Shown here: positions 8,759-17,656 of the stretch, piece after piece
How the letters are laid out: each line of letters opens with the position of its first letter
Numbering within the stretch: the stretch's first letter is position 1
Assembly: GCF_004354985.1 (NCBI RefSeq)
Contig: NZ_SMSK01000002.1
Location: 279,235-343,234 of the forward strand
DNA: 64,000 nt
Source of the DNA: Segetibacter sp. 3557_3
Lineage (GTDB): Bacteria; Bacteroidota; Bacteroidia; Chitinophagales; Chitinophagaceae
Direction of reading: 5' to 3'
Notes under the pieces: model-generated
The model's database searches: none
What the model saw: the letters and a program-made list of their open reading frames with translations, nothing else
Told to the model about the DNA's origin: nothing
Translations under genes and position numbers: made by a program

Positions 8759-9460
8759 TTACTGTAGAGCAATCGCAGCTTGTGTTGGTTGATCTGAGAC
8801 AATTGCGCCTCCTTTGATACGAATGATACGCTGGGTTTTAGCCGCGAGGTCGAGGTCGTGGGTAACCATAACGAGCGTTGTTCCGGCTTCCCTGTTGAGC
8901 TCGAAAATGAGGTCGATAATGCGTTCACTTGTTTCAGCGTCAAGACTGCCCGTTGGCTCGTCGGCAAACAAGATTTGGGGTTTGTTGGAAAAAGCGCGTG
9001 CAAGCGAGACCCGTTGTTGTTCACCACCGCTTAATTGCGAAGGGTAGTGGTGGCCCCGGTCGGCAAGACCAACTTTATCAAGCAGGTCCATAGCAATAGG
9101 CCTGATCTTTTTTTCGCCGCGTAGCTCCAGCGGTACCATTACATTTTCAAGTGCAGTAAGGGTCGGCATTAATTGAAAGTTCTGGAAGATAAAGCCGATA
9201 TAGCGGTTGCGCACCTCTGCAAGCTGACCTTCGTTGAGTGTATTTAACCGTATGTTATGCAATTCAACAAAGCCCTCGGATGAACGGTCGAGCCCTGCGC
9301 ATAAACCCAGTAATGTTGTTTTGCCACTGCCCGAAGGACCAACTATCGACATGGTAGAACCGGCATCAACAGAAAAGTTGATATCGTGCAGAACTGTTAA
9401 AGTGCGGCCTGCACTTTGATACGTTTTGCTAACCTGCTGAATGTTTAAGATCTTGTCCAA
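8759..9460 (-). CDS. ybbA: ABC transporter ATP-binding protein, YbbA/LolD-like
   Basis: A 233-residue ATPase with all nucleotide-binding motifs: Walker A GPSGSGKTT near residue 40, Q-loop in GFIFQNFQLMPTLTALEN, signature LSGGEQQRVSLARA, Walker B ILFADEPT, and a switch histidine in MVTHD. The motif set and length place it with the LolD/MacB/YbbA group, which pairs with FtsX-type permeases. The permease gene ybbP follows after 48 bases on the same strand, so the two form an operon and a transporter complex (two ATPases with the permease). Its start region faces tesA; the 123-base intergenic space holds both promoters. Confidence 0.94.
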   Translation of the reverse strand: MDKILNIQQVSKTYQSAGRTLTVLHDINFSVDAGSTMSIVGPSGSGKTTLLGLCAGLDRSSEGFVELHNIRLNTLNEGQLAEVRNRYIGFIFQNFQLMPTLTALENVMVPLELRGEKKIRPIAMDLLDKVGLADRGHHYPSQLSGGEQQRVSLARAFSNKPQILFADEPTGSLDAETSERIIDLIFELNREAGTTLVMVTHDLDLAAKTQRIIRIKGGAIVSDQPTQAAIALQ

Positions 9461-9583
9461 TGCTTTGATTTAACTTGCTGATGAATTTATGGCTTGGGTA
9501 AAAATACCTTAATAACTGTTTGTATTACGTTAACGCCGCGGCAAAGTTGAGTGTCCTACTACCGAAGCGCACAATTTATAATT

Positions 9584-10261
9584 ATGAAAGGATTTGGATG
9601 GATCGCATGTATTAGTCTGGTGATGTTGCTAACGTTTGGTTGCAGCAATAACAAAAACGAAAAAGCGCAGGCAAGCTCAACCGACGCCGATACGACAGCT
9701 ACGATTGCTTATAGCAAAACCATTCTCTTTTTAGGGAATAGTCTTACCGCGGGTTATGGGTTAGATCCTACTGAGGCGTTCCCTGCACTGATCCAGCAGA
9801 AAATCGACTCTATGGCTTTACCGTATAAAGTCATTAATGCCGGGGTTAGCGGGGAGACCTCTGCCGGTGGGAATGGCAGGATTGAGTGGATCCTTCGTCA
9901 ACCGGTAGACGTTTTTGTTCTTGAGCTTGGTGCGAATGATGGTTTGCGCGGGACCCCGGTAAGCGAAACCAAAAAAAATCTGCAGGCGATCATCGATAAG
10001 GTAAAGGCAAAATACCCGAATGTAAAAATGGTGCTTGCAGGTATGCAGGTGCCTCCGAATATGGGCCCGGATTATACCGCCAAATTCAGAAGCATTTTTC
10101 CTGAACTGGCAGAAAAGAACAATATGGCGCTAGTGCCTTTTTTGCTTGAAGGAGTTGGCGGTGTAAGAGAGTTAAACCAGGCTGATGGCATACACCCGAC
10201 TGAGCAGGGGCAAAGAATTGTTGCGGAAAATGTATGGAGTGTGCTGAAAGGCCTGTTATAA
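9584..10261 (+). CDS. tesA: Arylesterase / lysophospholipase, TesA-like SGNH hydrolase lipoprotein
   Basis: A 225-residue protein starting with a lipoprotein signal peptide; the lipobox TFGC precedes a Ser/Asn-rich linker. The SGNH blocks are present: block I GNSLTAGYGL with the nucleophilic serine, block III ELGANDGLRG with the oxyanion asparagine, and block V DGIHPTEQG with the catalytic Asp and His. Block I has Asn where most family members have Asp (GDS), a common variant. The enzyme should hydrolyse acyl esters or thioesters in the periplasm or at the membrane. An in-frame GTG at 9551 would place eleven residues before the signal peptide, so I chose ATG 9584. Divergence from ybbAP repeats the enterobacterial gene order. 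Confidence 0.9.
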   Translation: MKGFGWIACISLVMLLTFGCSNNKNEKAQASSTDADTTATIAYSKTILFLGNSLTAGYGLDPTEAFPALIQQKIDSMALPYKVINAGVSGETSAGGNGRIEWILRQPVDVFVLELGANDGLRGTPVSETKKNLQAIIDKVKAKYPNVKMVLAGMQVPPNMGPDYTAKFRSIFPELAEKNNMALVPFLLEGVGGVRELNQADGIHPTEQGQRIVAENVWSVLKGLL

Positions 10262-10470
10262 AAACCATTATCCTGGGTTCGGTAGGGCTAAAAAAAATGG
10301 TATCAGGTGCTGTACGAAGCTATTATCCATTGCTTACACACAGGAAAGGGTGACCTGTTACCACACGCGATTGTTCAGCTCATGTTGCTGGTAAACACAT
10401 GAGCATTCATAACGCCCTTATACTTTGCTGCCTTTCGCGGATGAAACCAACGGCTGCAATACAGGTAATT

Positions 10471-10530
10471 GTACAAGAGTGCGACGCAAGGATGTTCAGG
10501 AGTGTTATATCGCCTGGTCCCCAAAAAAAT
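10471..10530 (-). repeat. Interspersed repeat, copy A
   Basis: Read on the minus strand, it runs from TTTTTTTGGGGACCAGGC to TTGCGTCGCACTCTTGTAC. It shares both ends with five other copies in this window. It lies in the 379-base gap between the convergent tesA and M23 genes. The rest of that gap holds nothing recognisable, and the short frames crossing it look like repeat translations. Confidence 0.75.
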
Positions 10531-10640
10531 CCCGGTATATATTGCAGGGGAGCAAGGTGCATGGTTTCAAAAGTTTGTTGTATAAGCTACCGGCATGGTG
10601 CTCACGCATCGCTGTTTTTTAGCACTACTGTTTGTATGTT

Positions 10641-11249
10641 TTACTTATTCCGGTACCACCTGAATGGCCGCAAGTATCTGGGACCCCGGCCGGTGTTAAA
10701 ACGGGTGGGCACCTGCTGCCAGCCATTGTTGTTATTGGACCATACGAGGAAGTGCAGATGTGGAAATGCCGCATAACCGGTTTTGCCACTTAGGGCAATA
10801 AGCTGTCCCTTCTTTATCGTATCTCCCATATTTACCAGTGCCCCATTTTGTTTGAGGTGCCAGTAGCCAGCTCTTGTGCCATCGTCATGAGCGATTACCA
10901 GCAGGTTAGCGTACTGGCGATACCGCTTGTTGTTGCCCCCTTTGGTATTCCGTTCTTCGAGCCTTACCACAACACCATCACGTACAGCATATATTTTGGT
11001 TCCCTCTTTCATTTTGAAGTCGATAGCTGCCCTGTTCTTATGTGTGAAAGTGCCAAAGTAGGCCTGTACCACCAGGTGCGACTTGCCTTTTGCGTAAGGC
11101 AGTGCGTACAGGTAGCTGGTGTCTTCAACATCCAGTCTTTTCTGAAGTCTTAATGCTTTATTGCGGTATGGATCTTTGCTGGTTGCACAACCTGCAATGA
11201 AGACTGCGAACAACAGGGATGCGATGGAAAATGTAAGATGTTTAGTCAA
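10641..11249 (-). CDS. M23-family metallopeptidase-like lipoprotein
   Basis: A 202-residue protein with a lipoprotein signal peptide (lipobox IAGC, Cys 21) and an M23/LytM domain from about residue 60. The zinc-binding set is present: H70 and D77 (THKNRAAIDF), H131 in YWHL, and H164-L-H166 in PHLHF. The H-x6-D spacing is that of the subfamily with motif HKN...AIDF. Members cut peptidoglycan cross-links or activate other wall hydrolases. Lipidation would hold it in the envelope. The C-terminus is basic and rich in Arg/Trp (GPRYLRPFRWYRNK). It is convergent with tesA and sits alone, with no partner amidase nearby. Confidence 0.88.
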   Translation of the reverse strand: MTKHLTFSIASLLFAVFIAGCATSKDPYRNKALRLQKRLDVEDTSYLYALPYAKGKSHLVVQAYFGTFTHKNRAAIDFKMKEGTKIYAVRDGVVVRLEERNTKGGNNKRYRQYANLLVIAHDDGTRAGYWHLKQNGALVNMGDTIKKGQLIALSGKTGYAAFPHLHFLVWSNNNNGWQQVPTRFNTGRGPRYLRPFRWYRNK

Positions 11250-11312
11250 GCCGGTGAATTGAAGTTATTAATAATCGAGATGGATGTTATACCTCTATAT
11301 GGTAAACACGAA

Positions 11313-11341
11313 ACCGGGCCAACATATTATTGTGGCCCGGT
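11313..11341. other. GC-rich hairpin between M23 and the acidic-protein gene
   Basis: The perfect 8-bp arms ACCGGGCC (11313-11320) and GGCCCGGT (11334-11341) enclose a 13-base A/T-rich loop. A second weaker stem, TCCGGTA/TACCGGA, lies at about 11363-11385. Neither has a clear T-run. One may end the 78-residue gene read on the minus strand. Confidence 0.5.
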
Positions 11342-11384
11342 CGATCATATTGGTAAAACGGGTCCGGTAGATATTTGTACCGGA

Positions 11385-11621
11385 TCAGCTTTCTTCGGGA
11401 GATGGAATTTCGTCGCTTCTGAGTTTGCCTTGTTGGTGAATTAGATCATCCAGGTCTTGTTCCTTATCCTCCTTAAAACTTGTTCCCATCTCCATTCCCT
11501 GCTCTTTTTGTTCCGTTACGAGGGTATCTTCTTCCAGCATCTCGGCCTCGTCAGGAGTGTTGTCCTGTTGGCCGGGATTGGAATTGATTTCATCATCTTT
11601 GGGATTTGGATATTCGCTCAT
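11385..11621 (-). CDS. Small acidic hydrophilic protein of unknown function
   Basis: A 78-residue product with no signal peptide, membrane segment or recognisable fold. It is very rich in Glu, Asp, Gln, Asn and Pro (for example PDEAEMLEEDTLVTEQKEQG) and has low sequence complexity, so it is probably disordered. I do not recognise a family. The same type of small acidic protein occurs at 38118-38324. Absence of any competing gene on either strand and the hairpins downstream favour a real gene, but there is no promoter with a full TAnnTTTG box. A chance frame cannot be excluded. Confidence 0.5.
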   Translation of the reverse strand: MSEYPNPKDDEINSNPGQQDNTPDEAEMLEEDTLVTEQKEQGMEMGTSFKEDKEQDLDDLIHQQGKLRSDEIPSPEES

Positions 11622-11929
11622 ATAAGTGGTTTAAGTAGTAAGCTAAAAAACTATGCCTCAAAACGTGTTGGTTAGGTGAGCATTATACCCGAGGGCATGA
11701 CCAGGTAAATAAGGCTGGCAAATGTACGTGTGTTAACCAGGGTTCGAAATCCTACCCCGGTTCACATCGCCCAAACTGCGTTACACAACTTTGGATCTAA
11801 TGTTATACGATTTATGCCTGCTGATAATACCAAAGCAATTTGGGTGAAGCGAGCAACCTTACTACGGGCTGTTTGAGGGTTGAGCAAGAGTGTATAAGGC
11901 ATAGATATTGAAGTCTTATGTAAAAATAG
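11622..11929. other. Intergenic region between divergent genes
   Basis: These 308 bases separate the acidic-protein gene and the CheB gene and should contain both promoters. A CAACTTTG at about 11789 is one base off the -7 consensus. At 11742-11771 there is a T-arm-like string (CCAGGGTTCGAAATCCT), but no other tRNA part accompanies it. Confidence 0.5.
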
Positions 11930-12937
11930 ATGATGGGACTTAAGAAGCCGGACTACTATATTGTTATTGGTGCCTCTGCCGGCGGTTTAAATGCAACAAC
12001 AGAACTGGTTTCACAACTTTCCGAGGATATTAATGCTGCTGTATTTGTTGTGCTGCATCTTTCTAAAGTTGGGATCGGCGATTTTCTTGTACACCGGTTG
12101 CAAAAATATACGACCTATACCTGTATGAAGGTAACTGATGGCATGGCGATTGAACGCCACAAAATATATGTTGCACCACCCGACGAACACCTCGTAATCA
12201 GGGACGACCATGTTGTGTTGGGAAGGGGACCAGCCGAAAACAGGTGGAGACCATCGGTAGATGTGCTTTTCAGATCTGCCGCAGCAAACCATGCCAGCCA
12301 GGTAATTGGTATCGTTTTAACCGGTTATTTAAATGATGGCACTGATGGTATGTTGGCCATAAAGCGGAGTGGTGGTGTTTGCATTGTTCAGGATCCTAAC
12401 GAGGCCGAGTACCCTGATATGCCAATGTCGGTTATTGAACATGTAGAAGTTGATTATTCCGTTTCACTACAGAAAATGGGTGAGGTTATCCGGCAGGCAA
12501 TTTCACTTCATGGAAATGGAAAACCTGCAATTGTTGCACCGGATGATGTGGTGCTTGAAGCCAGGATAGCGGAAAATGCCGTCGTTGGTTTAAATGTAGT
12601 CAGTAATCTTGGTGAGCGCAGTTTGTACGTTTGTCCGGATTGTGGCGGTGGATTATGGCAGATGCGGCACGCTAATGTAGAACGCTACCGCTGCCACGTT
12701 GGTCATGTTTATACCGAAGAGATCCTGGTTCAAAAGCAGGCGGAAAGCCTTGAGTCAACATTGTGGGTAGCGCTACGGATGATGGAAGAACGGAGAAATT
12801 TGTTGATGTCAATCAGCTCCCGGGAAAGCACCAATGGATTTCCTCAACTTAGCAATACACACAAGGAAAAGGCTGAAGAACTGGAGCAGCACATTGTAAG
12901 ATTAAAAGAGCTGTTGTTTGCGGGCAAGGATGCCTGA
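11930..12937 (+). CDS. Stand-alone CheB-type methylesterase with C-terminal zinc-ribbon-like module
   Basis: A 335-residue protein starting directly with the CheB catalytic domain; the usual receiver domain is absent. The catalytic triad is intact: S16 in GASAGG, H43 in VVLHLS, D136 in LNDGTDG. After residue 225 comes a small module with CPDCGGG (C235, C238) and YRCHVGHVY (C255, H256/H259), suitable for a metal site. A helical tail (about 265-330) ends the protein. CheB removes methyl groups from glutamates of chemoreceptors. No receptor, CheA or CheW gene is in the window, so the substrate may be another protein. It is convergent with the CheB-CheR kinase hybrid, separated by a bidirectional terminator. 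It opens with ATG ATG; either could start. Confidence 0.88.
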   Translation: MMGLKKPDYYIVIGASAGGLNATTELVSQLSEDINAAVFVVLHLSKVGIGDFLVHRLQKYTTYTCMKVTDGMAIERHKIYVAPPDEHLVIRDDHVVLGRGPAENRWRPSVDVLFRSAAANHASQVIGIVLTGYLNDGTDGMLAIKRSGGVCIVQDPNEAEYPDMPMSVIEHVEVDYSVSLQKMGEVIRQAISLHGNGKPAIVAPDDVVLEARIAENAVVGLNVVSNLGERSLYVCPDCGGGLWQMRHANVERYRCHVGHVYTEEILVQKQAESLESTLWVALRMMEERRNLLMSISSRESTNGFPQLSNTHKEKAEELEQHIVRLKELLFAGKDA

Positions 12938-12974
12938 AGTTAACAACCTTTAAAGTGATGACAGCTGGAATTTG

Positions 12975-13008
12975 AAGAAGGGCCATGCAGGATGTAATGG
13001 CCCTTCTT
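12975..13008. terminator. Bidirectional intrinsic terminator
   Basis: The perfect 12-bp arms AAGAAGGGCCAT (12975-12986) and ATGGCCCTTCTT (12997-13008) have a 10-base loop and lie between two convergent CheB-related genes. Confidence 0.85.
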
Positions 13009-13027
13009 AGAAGTTTGATCGATTATC

Positions 13028-16000
13028 CTATTCAGCGTCGCCGTTCATTTTTGTTGATGGAAGAATAAGATGAAATATGGACCCTTCATTTTCTTTGCTT
13101 TCTGCATATATCCACCCACCGTGATTCTCTGCTATCTTCCGGCAAAGCGCCAGCCCGATACCTGTACCTGCATAGTTACCAACCGGATTTAATCGTTGAA
13201 AAATTACAAATATCTGCTCAGCAAATGTGGGATCGAAGCCAATACCCTGGTCTGAGAACATGATGTCGTAGTAAGTGCCGGCTGGCTTTAACCGGGTTAA
13301 ACCTTCGATATCTGTTTTCGTAAGCATACGACATGTAATACGGATAACGGGGTTGAAACCGGTTCGTACAAACTTGATCGCGTTGCCGATGAGGTTGTCG
13401 AATAACTGGTTAATTTGAACCGGTACAGCATTAACCTTTGGAAGTGGTTCAACGCTGATTTCCGTATTTGTTTCCTGTATCAGCAGATCGAGGTTAGCAA
13501 GTGAATTTTTTACCACCTGGTTCAAATCGGTTTGTACAAAGCCAGCCCCGATCCGGGTAATCCGGGAGAAATTTAAAAGATCGTCGATCAGGCCCCGCAT
13601 CCGTTCGGCTGAGGTAGAAATCTTGTCGAGATAGTCCTTACCTTCGAAAGGTATCTTTGATTCCTGCTGTTCTTTGATGCGGTTAGAAAAGGTCACGATC
13701 TTCCGCAGCGGCTCTTGTAGATCATGACTTACGACATATGCGAATTGCTGCAGCTCGTTGTTTGACTTTTCGAGCTTGATATTAGATTCCTGCAATGCCT
13801 GGGTTCTCTCGTGTACCCGTTTTTCCAATTCATCATTCATGAGTCTTTTATCGTGTATTTCGACACATGAACCGGTGTAGCCTGTAAATTCGCCATCGGC
13901 ACTAAAGGTTGGGACTGCATGATTAAGTATCCATCGGTACTCACCGTCCTTTCTTTTCATCCGGTATTCTATCCTGAATGGTGATCGCTGTTCGAAACTT
14001 TCGTGATAAGTGGTTAAGGTATGCTCAAGGTCACTTTTATGAACACCTTCGGTCCACCCGATGCCAATTTCCTGTCGCAGGTTTCTGCCTGTGAATTCCA
14101 GCCAGGTTTTGTTGAGGTAAGTAAAATTTTTGTCTGCTCCTGCAACCCAGATCATGACGGGAACATTGTCGGTCATATTTCTCAGCCATGCCTCACGTTC
14201 TTCCAATAATCGTTCTGCTTGCCGGTGTTCGGTAATGTCTTCGATGGCCAACAATACAAATTGTTGGCGGTGTACTTTCTGTTTAATTACCCTTGCGTTC
14301 AGGAGCAATACTTTTTCACCAATACTATCAAAAGAATGCTTAATCTCATAACCGTTGATGTAGCCATTTGAGGGTAACAAAACCTCGAGCAGCTCCTTCA
14401 GTTTTGGGATGTTCCATTGCCGTTTATGCATTTCGAAGATGTACTTGCCTTCGGTATCTTCTTCCCGAACTTTAAAGGTGTTGTAAAATGCGCGGTTTAC
14501 CACCCTGATGCGTAAGGAACTGTCAAGCACCAGTACCGACTCACGTATGGTGTAGATAATCGATTCGGTGTACTCCTGCGACTCAGCAAGTTGCTCATTG
14601 CGCATTTGAAGTTCCTGGTTAATCGTAAGCAATTCTTCATTGCTCGACTCCAGTTCTTCTTTTGAAGTTTCCAGTTCTTCATTAATGCTCTGCAATTCCT
14701 CGTTGCTGGAAACGATTTCTTCATTGGCCGACTGCAACTCTTCATTAGCTGCTTCCTGTTCCTCTACAATAGATCGCATGTCCTCCCGTAAAGATATCAG
14801 TTCGGCTTCGACTTGTTTGAGCTTCCGGTCTTTTGTTAAGCTGGCCTTTTCGGGAAGCGATGAAAACTTTTGTTCATCAAAAACGATCAGCAGAAGCTTT
14901 TCATTTGTATAGTTCAGGAGAGGAATAATCTCGAAACCCACCCGGTGCATGTTGCCTTTATAGTTGATCTCAATGCCGTTCTTTTCGATGTGCCTGTTTT
15001 CCTTAATTGCCTGGTGTGCCCCGTTACGTAATTCCAGGGCGAGTCCGGGGCGGGCCATCTTAATTAGATTCAGGCTTGCTTTTCCCGGAGACGGTTCAAG
15101 GTACAAGCCGGTTGAACCCCGGAATTGTGCAATCTCCATATCGAAGCTTACCACTACAGCAGCTTTTGCGAACTGTGTAAGCAAGAGGTTGTCGATGATC
15201 TTATCAACGTTTTTATCGGTGTTGATCATCTTCGGAGCTTCTCTCCTGGGAACAACCGGCGGGGGTTCTGTAGTTGGTAAGTGATAATTGAGCTCAAACA
15301 TCGCGCGCGATGCGGTGTCATTTTTCTTTTGGTAAATCTTTACTTTTTTATCTATCTGTACGAACAGGTTTGATGAGCTGTTGGTTGTTTCAGACTTTCC
15401 CAATAACAGGTATCCATTTGGCTTAAGGGCATAGTGGAAATTTGCCATGATCTTTTTCTGAAGTACGATATCGAGGTAGATCAGCAGGTTACAACAACTA
15501 ACCAGGTTGATGCGTGAGAAAGGTGGGTCTTTAAAAAGATTTTGTGGTGCAAAAACACACATATCTCTTATTGACTTATTGATGCGGTAATGCCCATCGA
15601 TTTTACTAAAGAACTTTTGTAATCGTTCAGGCGAAACCTGCCCGAGATCGTTTATTGCATAAGCCCCGATACGTGCTTTGGTAATGGCCTGCTCACTAAG
15701 ATCAGTCGCAAAAATTTCAACAGCCTGGAGATTAGGCCTGTCGCCCATAGCTTCTATAATGAGCATTGCCATAGAATAGGCCTCTTCGCCTGTTGAACAA
15801 GCGGGAACCCAAATACGCAGCGGGTTCTCATAAGATCTGTCATTTAACAGTTGCGGGAGAATAGTTCCCGATAGCAGTTCCACAGCATCGGGATCGCGAA
15901 AAAAGTGGGTCACGTTAATCAGTAAATCGTTGTACAAACTGTGGATCTCACTCTTATTCTTCTTTAGGTAGTCGAGGTATGCGCTAACGCTTTCCATTTT

Positions 16001-16801
16001 GAAAAGGATCATCCTGCGCAGGATGCGTCGTTTGATCGTATTTTCCTTGTAGTGGGTAAAGTCGACCCCGACAACAATTTTCAACATCTGGAGAATGGGC
16101 GCGACGGGTTCCAATTCTTCAATTTTGCCACTGAGTTGCTGCTGCTCCTCGAGTAAGGGACTTTCATCATTATCGGCATAAAACAACTGTAAGCCGGGTA
16201 GTTTGCTTAACCTGTCGAGTTCTTTTGCCATTTCAGCTGGCGGTAGTATATTATCAACCGAGCCCTGTGCAATTGCAGCTCTTGGCATTGTTGGATAGGG
16301 TGCTGATTCGTCCTGTGCGTAAGTAATCCCTCCCGCGCTCTTGATCGCCTTGAGACCAAGCGCTGCATCTTCCATTACGCCCGATAAAACGATCCCAATT
16401 GAACGTGCGTTCCAGGTTTCCGCCACATGCAACATAAACTGGTCAATTACCAATCTGGGTGCATTAGATGGCTCGGTTTCGTTCGGTGTTAACACCCCGT
16501 TGTTAATCGTCACAGTAGCATCCGGGGGCAAAATATATACGTGATCTTTAAGAATGGTTACAGGTTTGGAAACCCTTGACACTACCATTGTAGTTGCCTG
16601 TTGTAACAGCTTCTCAACAGCATGTTTGGGTTTCTTCTGCGCGTTTTCGATATAGACAAACCCCATTCCTGTATTTGCAGGCAACTGAGTGAACAACTCG
16701 GTTAAACCTTCCACCCCACCTTCGCCGGCACCAATAACAACCAGGGGAAAAAAGACCCGGTTTTCTTCCGCAATCTGTTTATTTTCTTGCTCTTTATGCA
16801 T
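13028..16801 (-). CDS. Hybrid CheB-CheR-PAS-histidine kinase
   Basis: A 1257-residue soluble signalling protein. Domains in order: CheB-like (18-200), CheR methyltransferase (about 230-495) with SAM motif VPACSTGEEAYSMAM, and a PAS-like region (530-670). A long Glu/Asn-rich coiled coil (about 680-775) has heptads such as EELQSANEEIVSSNEEL. Two PAS domains follow (about 770-885 and 895-1015), the second with a PAC motif. Then come HisKA (phospho-His 1026 in VSHDLQEP) and HATPase with N-box near 1130, DQGIGF (1184) and GTGIGL (1212). The CheB part has lost its triad serine (GAGEGG, Gly 26) and histidine (YIENAQ), so it should not be an esterase. CheR and kinase motifs look usable. No receiver is fused; the phosphate acceptor may be the response regulator at 19273. 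Confidence 0.92.
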   Translation of the reverse strand: MHKEQENKQIAEENRVFFPLVVIGAGEGGVEGLTELFTQLPANTGMGFVYIENAQKKPKHAVEKLLQQATTMVVSRVSKPVTILKDHVYILPPDATVTINNGVLTPNETEPSNAPRLVIDQFMLHVAETWNARSIGIVLSGVMEDAALGLKAIKSAGGITYAQDESAPYPTMPRAAIAQGSVDNILPPAEMAKELDRLSKLPGLQLFYADNDESPLLEEQQQLSGKIEELEPVAPILQMLKIVVGVDFTHYKENTIKRRILRRMILFKMESVSAYLDYLKKNKSEIHSLYNDLLINVTHFFRDPDAVELLSGTILPQLLNDRSYENPLRIWVPACSTGEEAYSMAMLIIEAMGDRPNLQAVEIFATDLSEQAITKARIGAYAINDLGQVSPERLQKFFSKIDGHYRINKSIRDMCVFAPQNLFKDPPFSRINLVSCCNLLIYLDIVLQKKIMANFHYALKPNGYLLLGKSETTNSSSNLFVQIDKKVKIYQKKNDTASRAMFELNYHLPTTEPPPVVPRREAPKMINTDKNVDKIIDNLLLTQFAKAAVVVSFDMEIAQFRGSTGLYLEPSPGKASLNLIKMARPGLALELRNGAHQAIKENRHIEKNGIEINYKGNMHRVGFEIIPLLNYTNEKLLLIVFDEQKFSSLPEKASLTKDRKLKQVEAELISLREDMRSIVEEQEAANEELQSANEEIVSSNEELQSINEELETSKEELESSNEELLTINQELQMRNEQLAESQEYTESIIYTIRESVLVLDSSLRIRVVNRAFYNTFKVREEDTEGKYIFEMHKRQWNIPKLKELLEVLLPSNGYINGYEIKHSFDSIGEKVLLLNARVIKQKVHRQQFVLLAIEDITEHRQAERLLEEREAWLRNMTDNVPVMIWVAGADKNFTYLNKTWLEFTGRNLRQEIGIGWTEGVHKSDLEHTLTTYHESFEQRSPFRIEYRMKRKDGEYRWILNHAVPTFSADGEFTGYTGSCVEIHDKRLMNDELEKRVHERTQALQESNIKLEKSNNELQQFAYVVSHDLQEPLRKIVTFSNRIKEQQESKIPFEGKDYLDKISTSAERMRGLIDDLLNFSRITRIGAGFVQTDLNQVVKNSLANLDLLIQETNTEISVEPLPKVNAVPVQINQLFDNLIGNAIKFVRTGFNPVIRITCRMLTKTDIEGLTRLKPAGTYYDIMFSDQGIGFDPTFAEQIFVIFQRLNPVGNYAGTGIGLALCRKIAENHGGWIYAESKENEGSIFHLILPSTKMNGDAE

Positions 16802-16998
16802 AACTGATTACGCTCAATATTTTAAATCTGCACGATAAGTCTACTATTATGCAATGTCGTTGATCCTTTGCCAAAATTCACGCCTAATGTAACAGAAAGA
16901 CAAATAATATCAGGTATAAAGCCCTATGCATTCATTTAGAGTATTAAACACATTTATCTCTTGTGTGAATTCTTTAGCCTGCGGATGGGGTATTATGC

Positions 16999-17656
16999 TT
17001 CAACGTCGTTTAGTTAAACCCCTTGCCGGCTTAACTTACCCATTAACGGTATACAGTACAAGCCCCCGCCCGAACGTAGTTCATACGGGCGGGCGCCCGG
17101 CTTAACCCGTTCGGACGGGTGGGCGACCCACTAATGAATTGGCATAGGCGTCAACCTTAATTATCGAATAATGAGCTGTAATGCAGGACGGGCAAGAGCT
17201 TGAGCATTCCAGAAAGCTCGTTTGTCACTTTCTTTGCCTTGATGCAAAGAAAGTAACCAAAGAAAGATCAAGGCTGTATAGAAATTGGCTAAAAATTGCC
17301 CAATGTCTCTACAGCGAAAAAGCTAAAGCATGGTCTTTTTGTCTTTTATCGCCGGAGACTTATGAATAGCATTGGGCTAGAACTCAGGATTTTCGCTGCT
17401 TAACGAGACATTAGTCAATTTTCTTCACGCCATTTTTATAAGGCCGGATGAGCGAAGATCAAAGCGGATTACGCGAATAGACGTGCCAGTGACGGTCTGG
17501 CCAGGTAAGCGAAAGCGCTTACATCCAAATCACCGGAGTCTTTTTTGAGAAAATAAGGTTGACGCGTATGCCAATAAATTGGGGGCACGGCGGCAACGAT
17601 TTACAATTAAAAAACTGCGGCTTGGTCCAAAAGAGTTTATCTAACTAAAGACACCG
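16999..17656. mobile_element. MITE-like element copy, split by inserted repeats
   Basis: The left end (16999-17020, TTCAACGTCGTTTAGTTAAA) and the right end (17600-17656, GGCTTGGTCCAAAAGAG and onwards) align with the two ends of the 119-bp element at 25256-25374. In that copy the ends are joined; here about 540 bases of other sequence separate them. The insert has a GC-rich palindromic tract (17063-17125, CCGCCCG with CGGGCGGG) and the 448-bp element described separately. No transposase is encoded. A 62-residue frame at 17181-17369 is repeat-derived. Confidence 0.6.
17133..17580. mobile_element. Nested 448-bp non-coding element with terminal inverted repeats
   Basis: The terminal inverted repeats are 27 bases each (17133-17159 and 17554-17580), identical at 24 positions, with core GGCATA(G/C)GCGTCAACCTTA. 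Inside are a perfect 10-bp hairpin (CTTTCTTTGC 17228-17237 with 17244-17253) and a further imperfect inverted repeat (about 17293-17320 with 17388-17420). The layout suits a non-autonomous mobile element mobilised in trans. Confidence 0.6.

Noticed and set aside
10399..10776. 125-residue frame (plus strand)
   Set aside because: Covers repeat copy A and overlaps the M23 gene antisense; no recognisable features.
11742..11771. tRNA-like T-arm (GGTTCGAAATCC with ACCCCGGTTCA after it)
   Set aside because: No matching 5' acceptor strand, D-arm or anticodon arm upstream; at most a decayed tRNA end.
17181..17369. 62-residue frame (plus strand)
   Set aside because: Lies inside the 448-bp non-coding element and covers its hairpin; such frames are repeat-derived.
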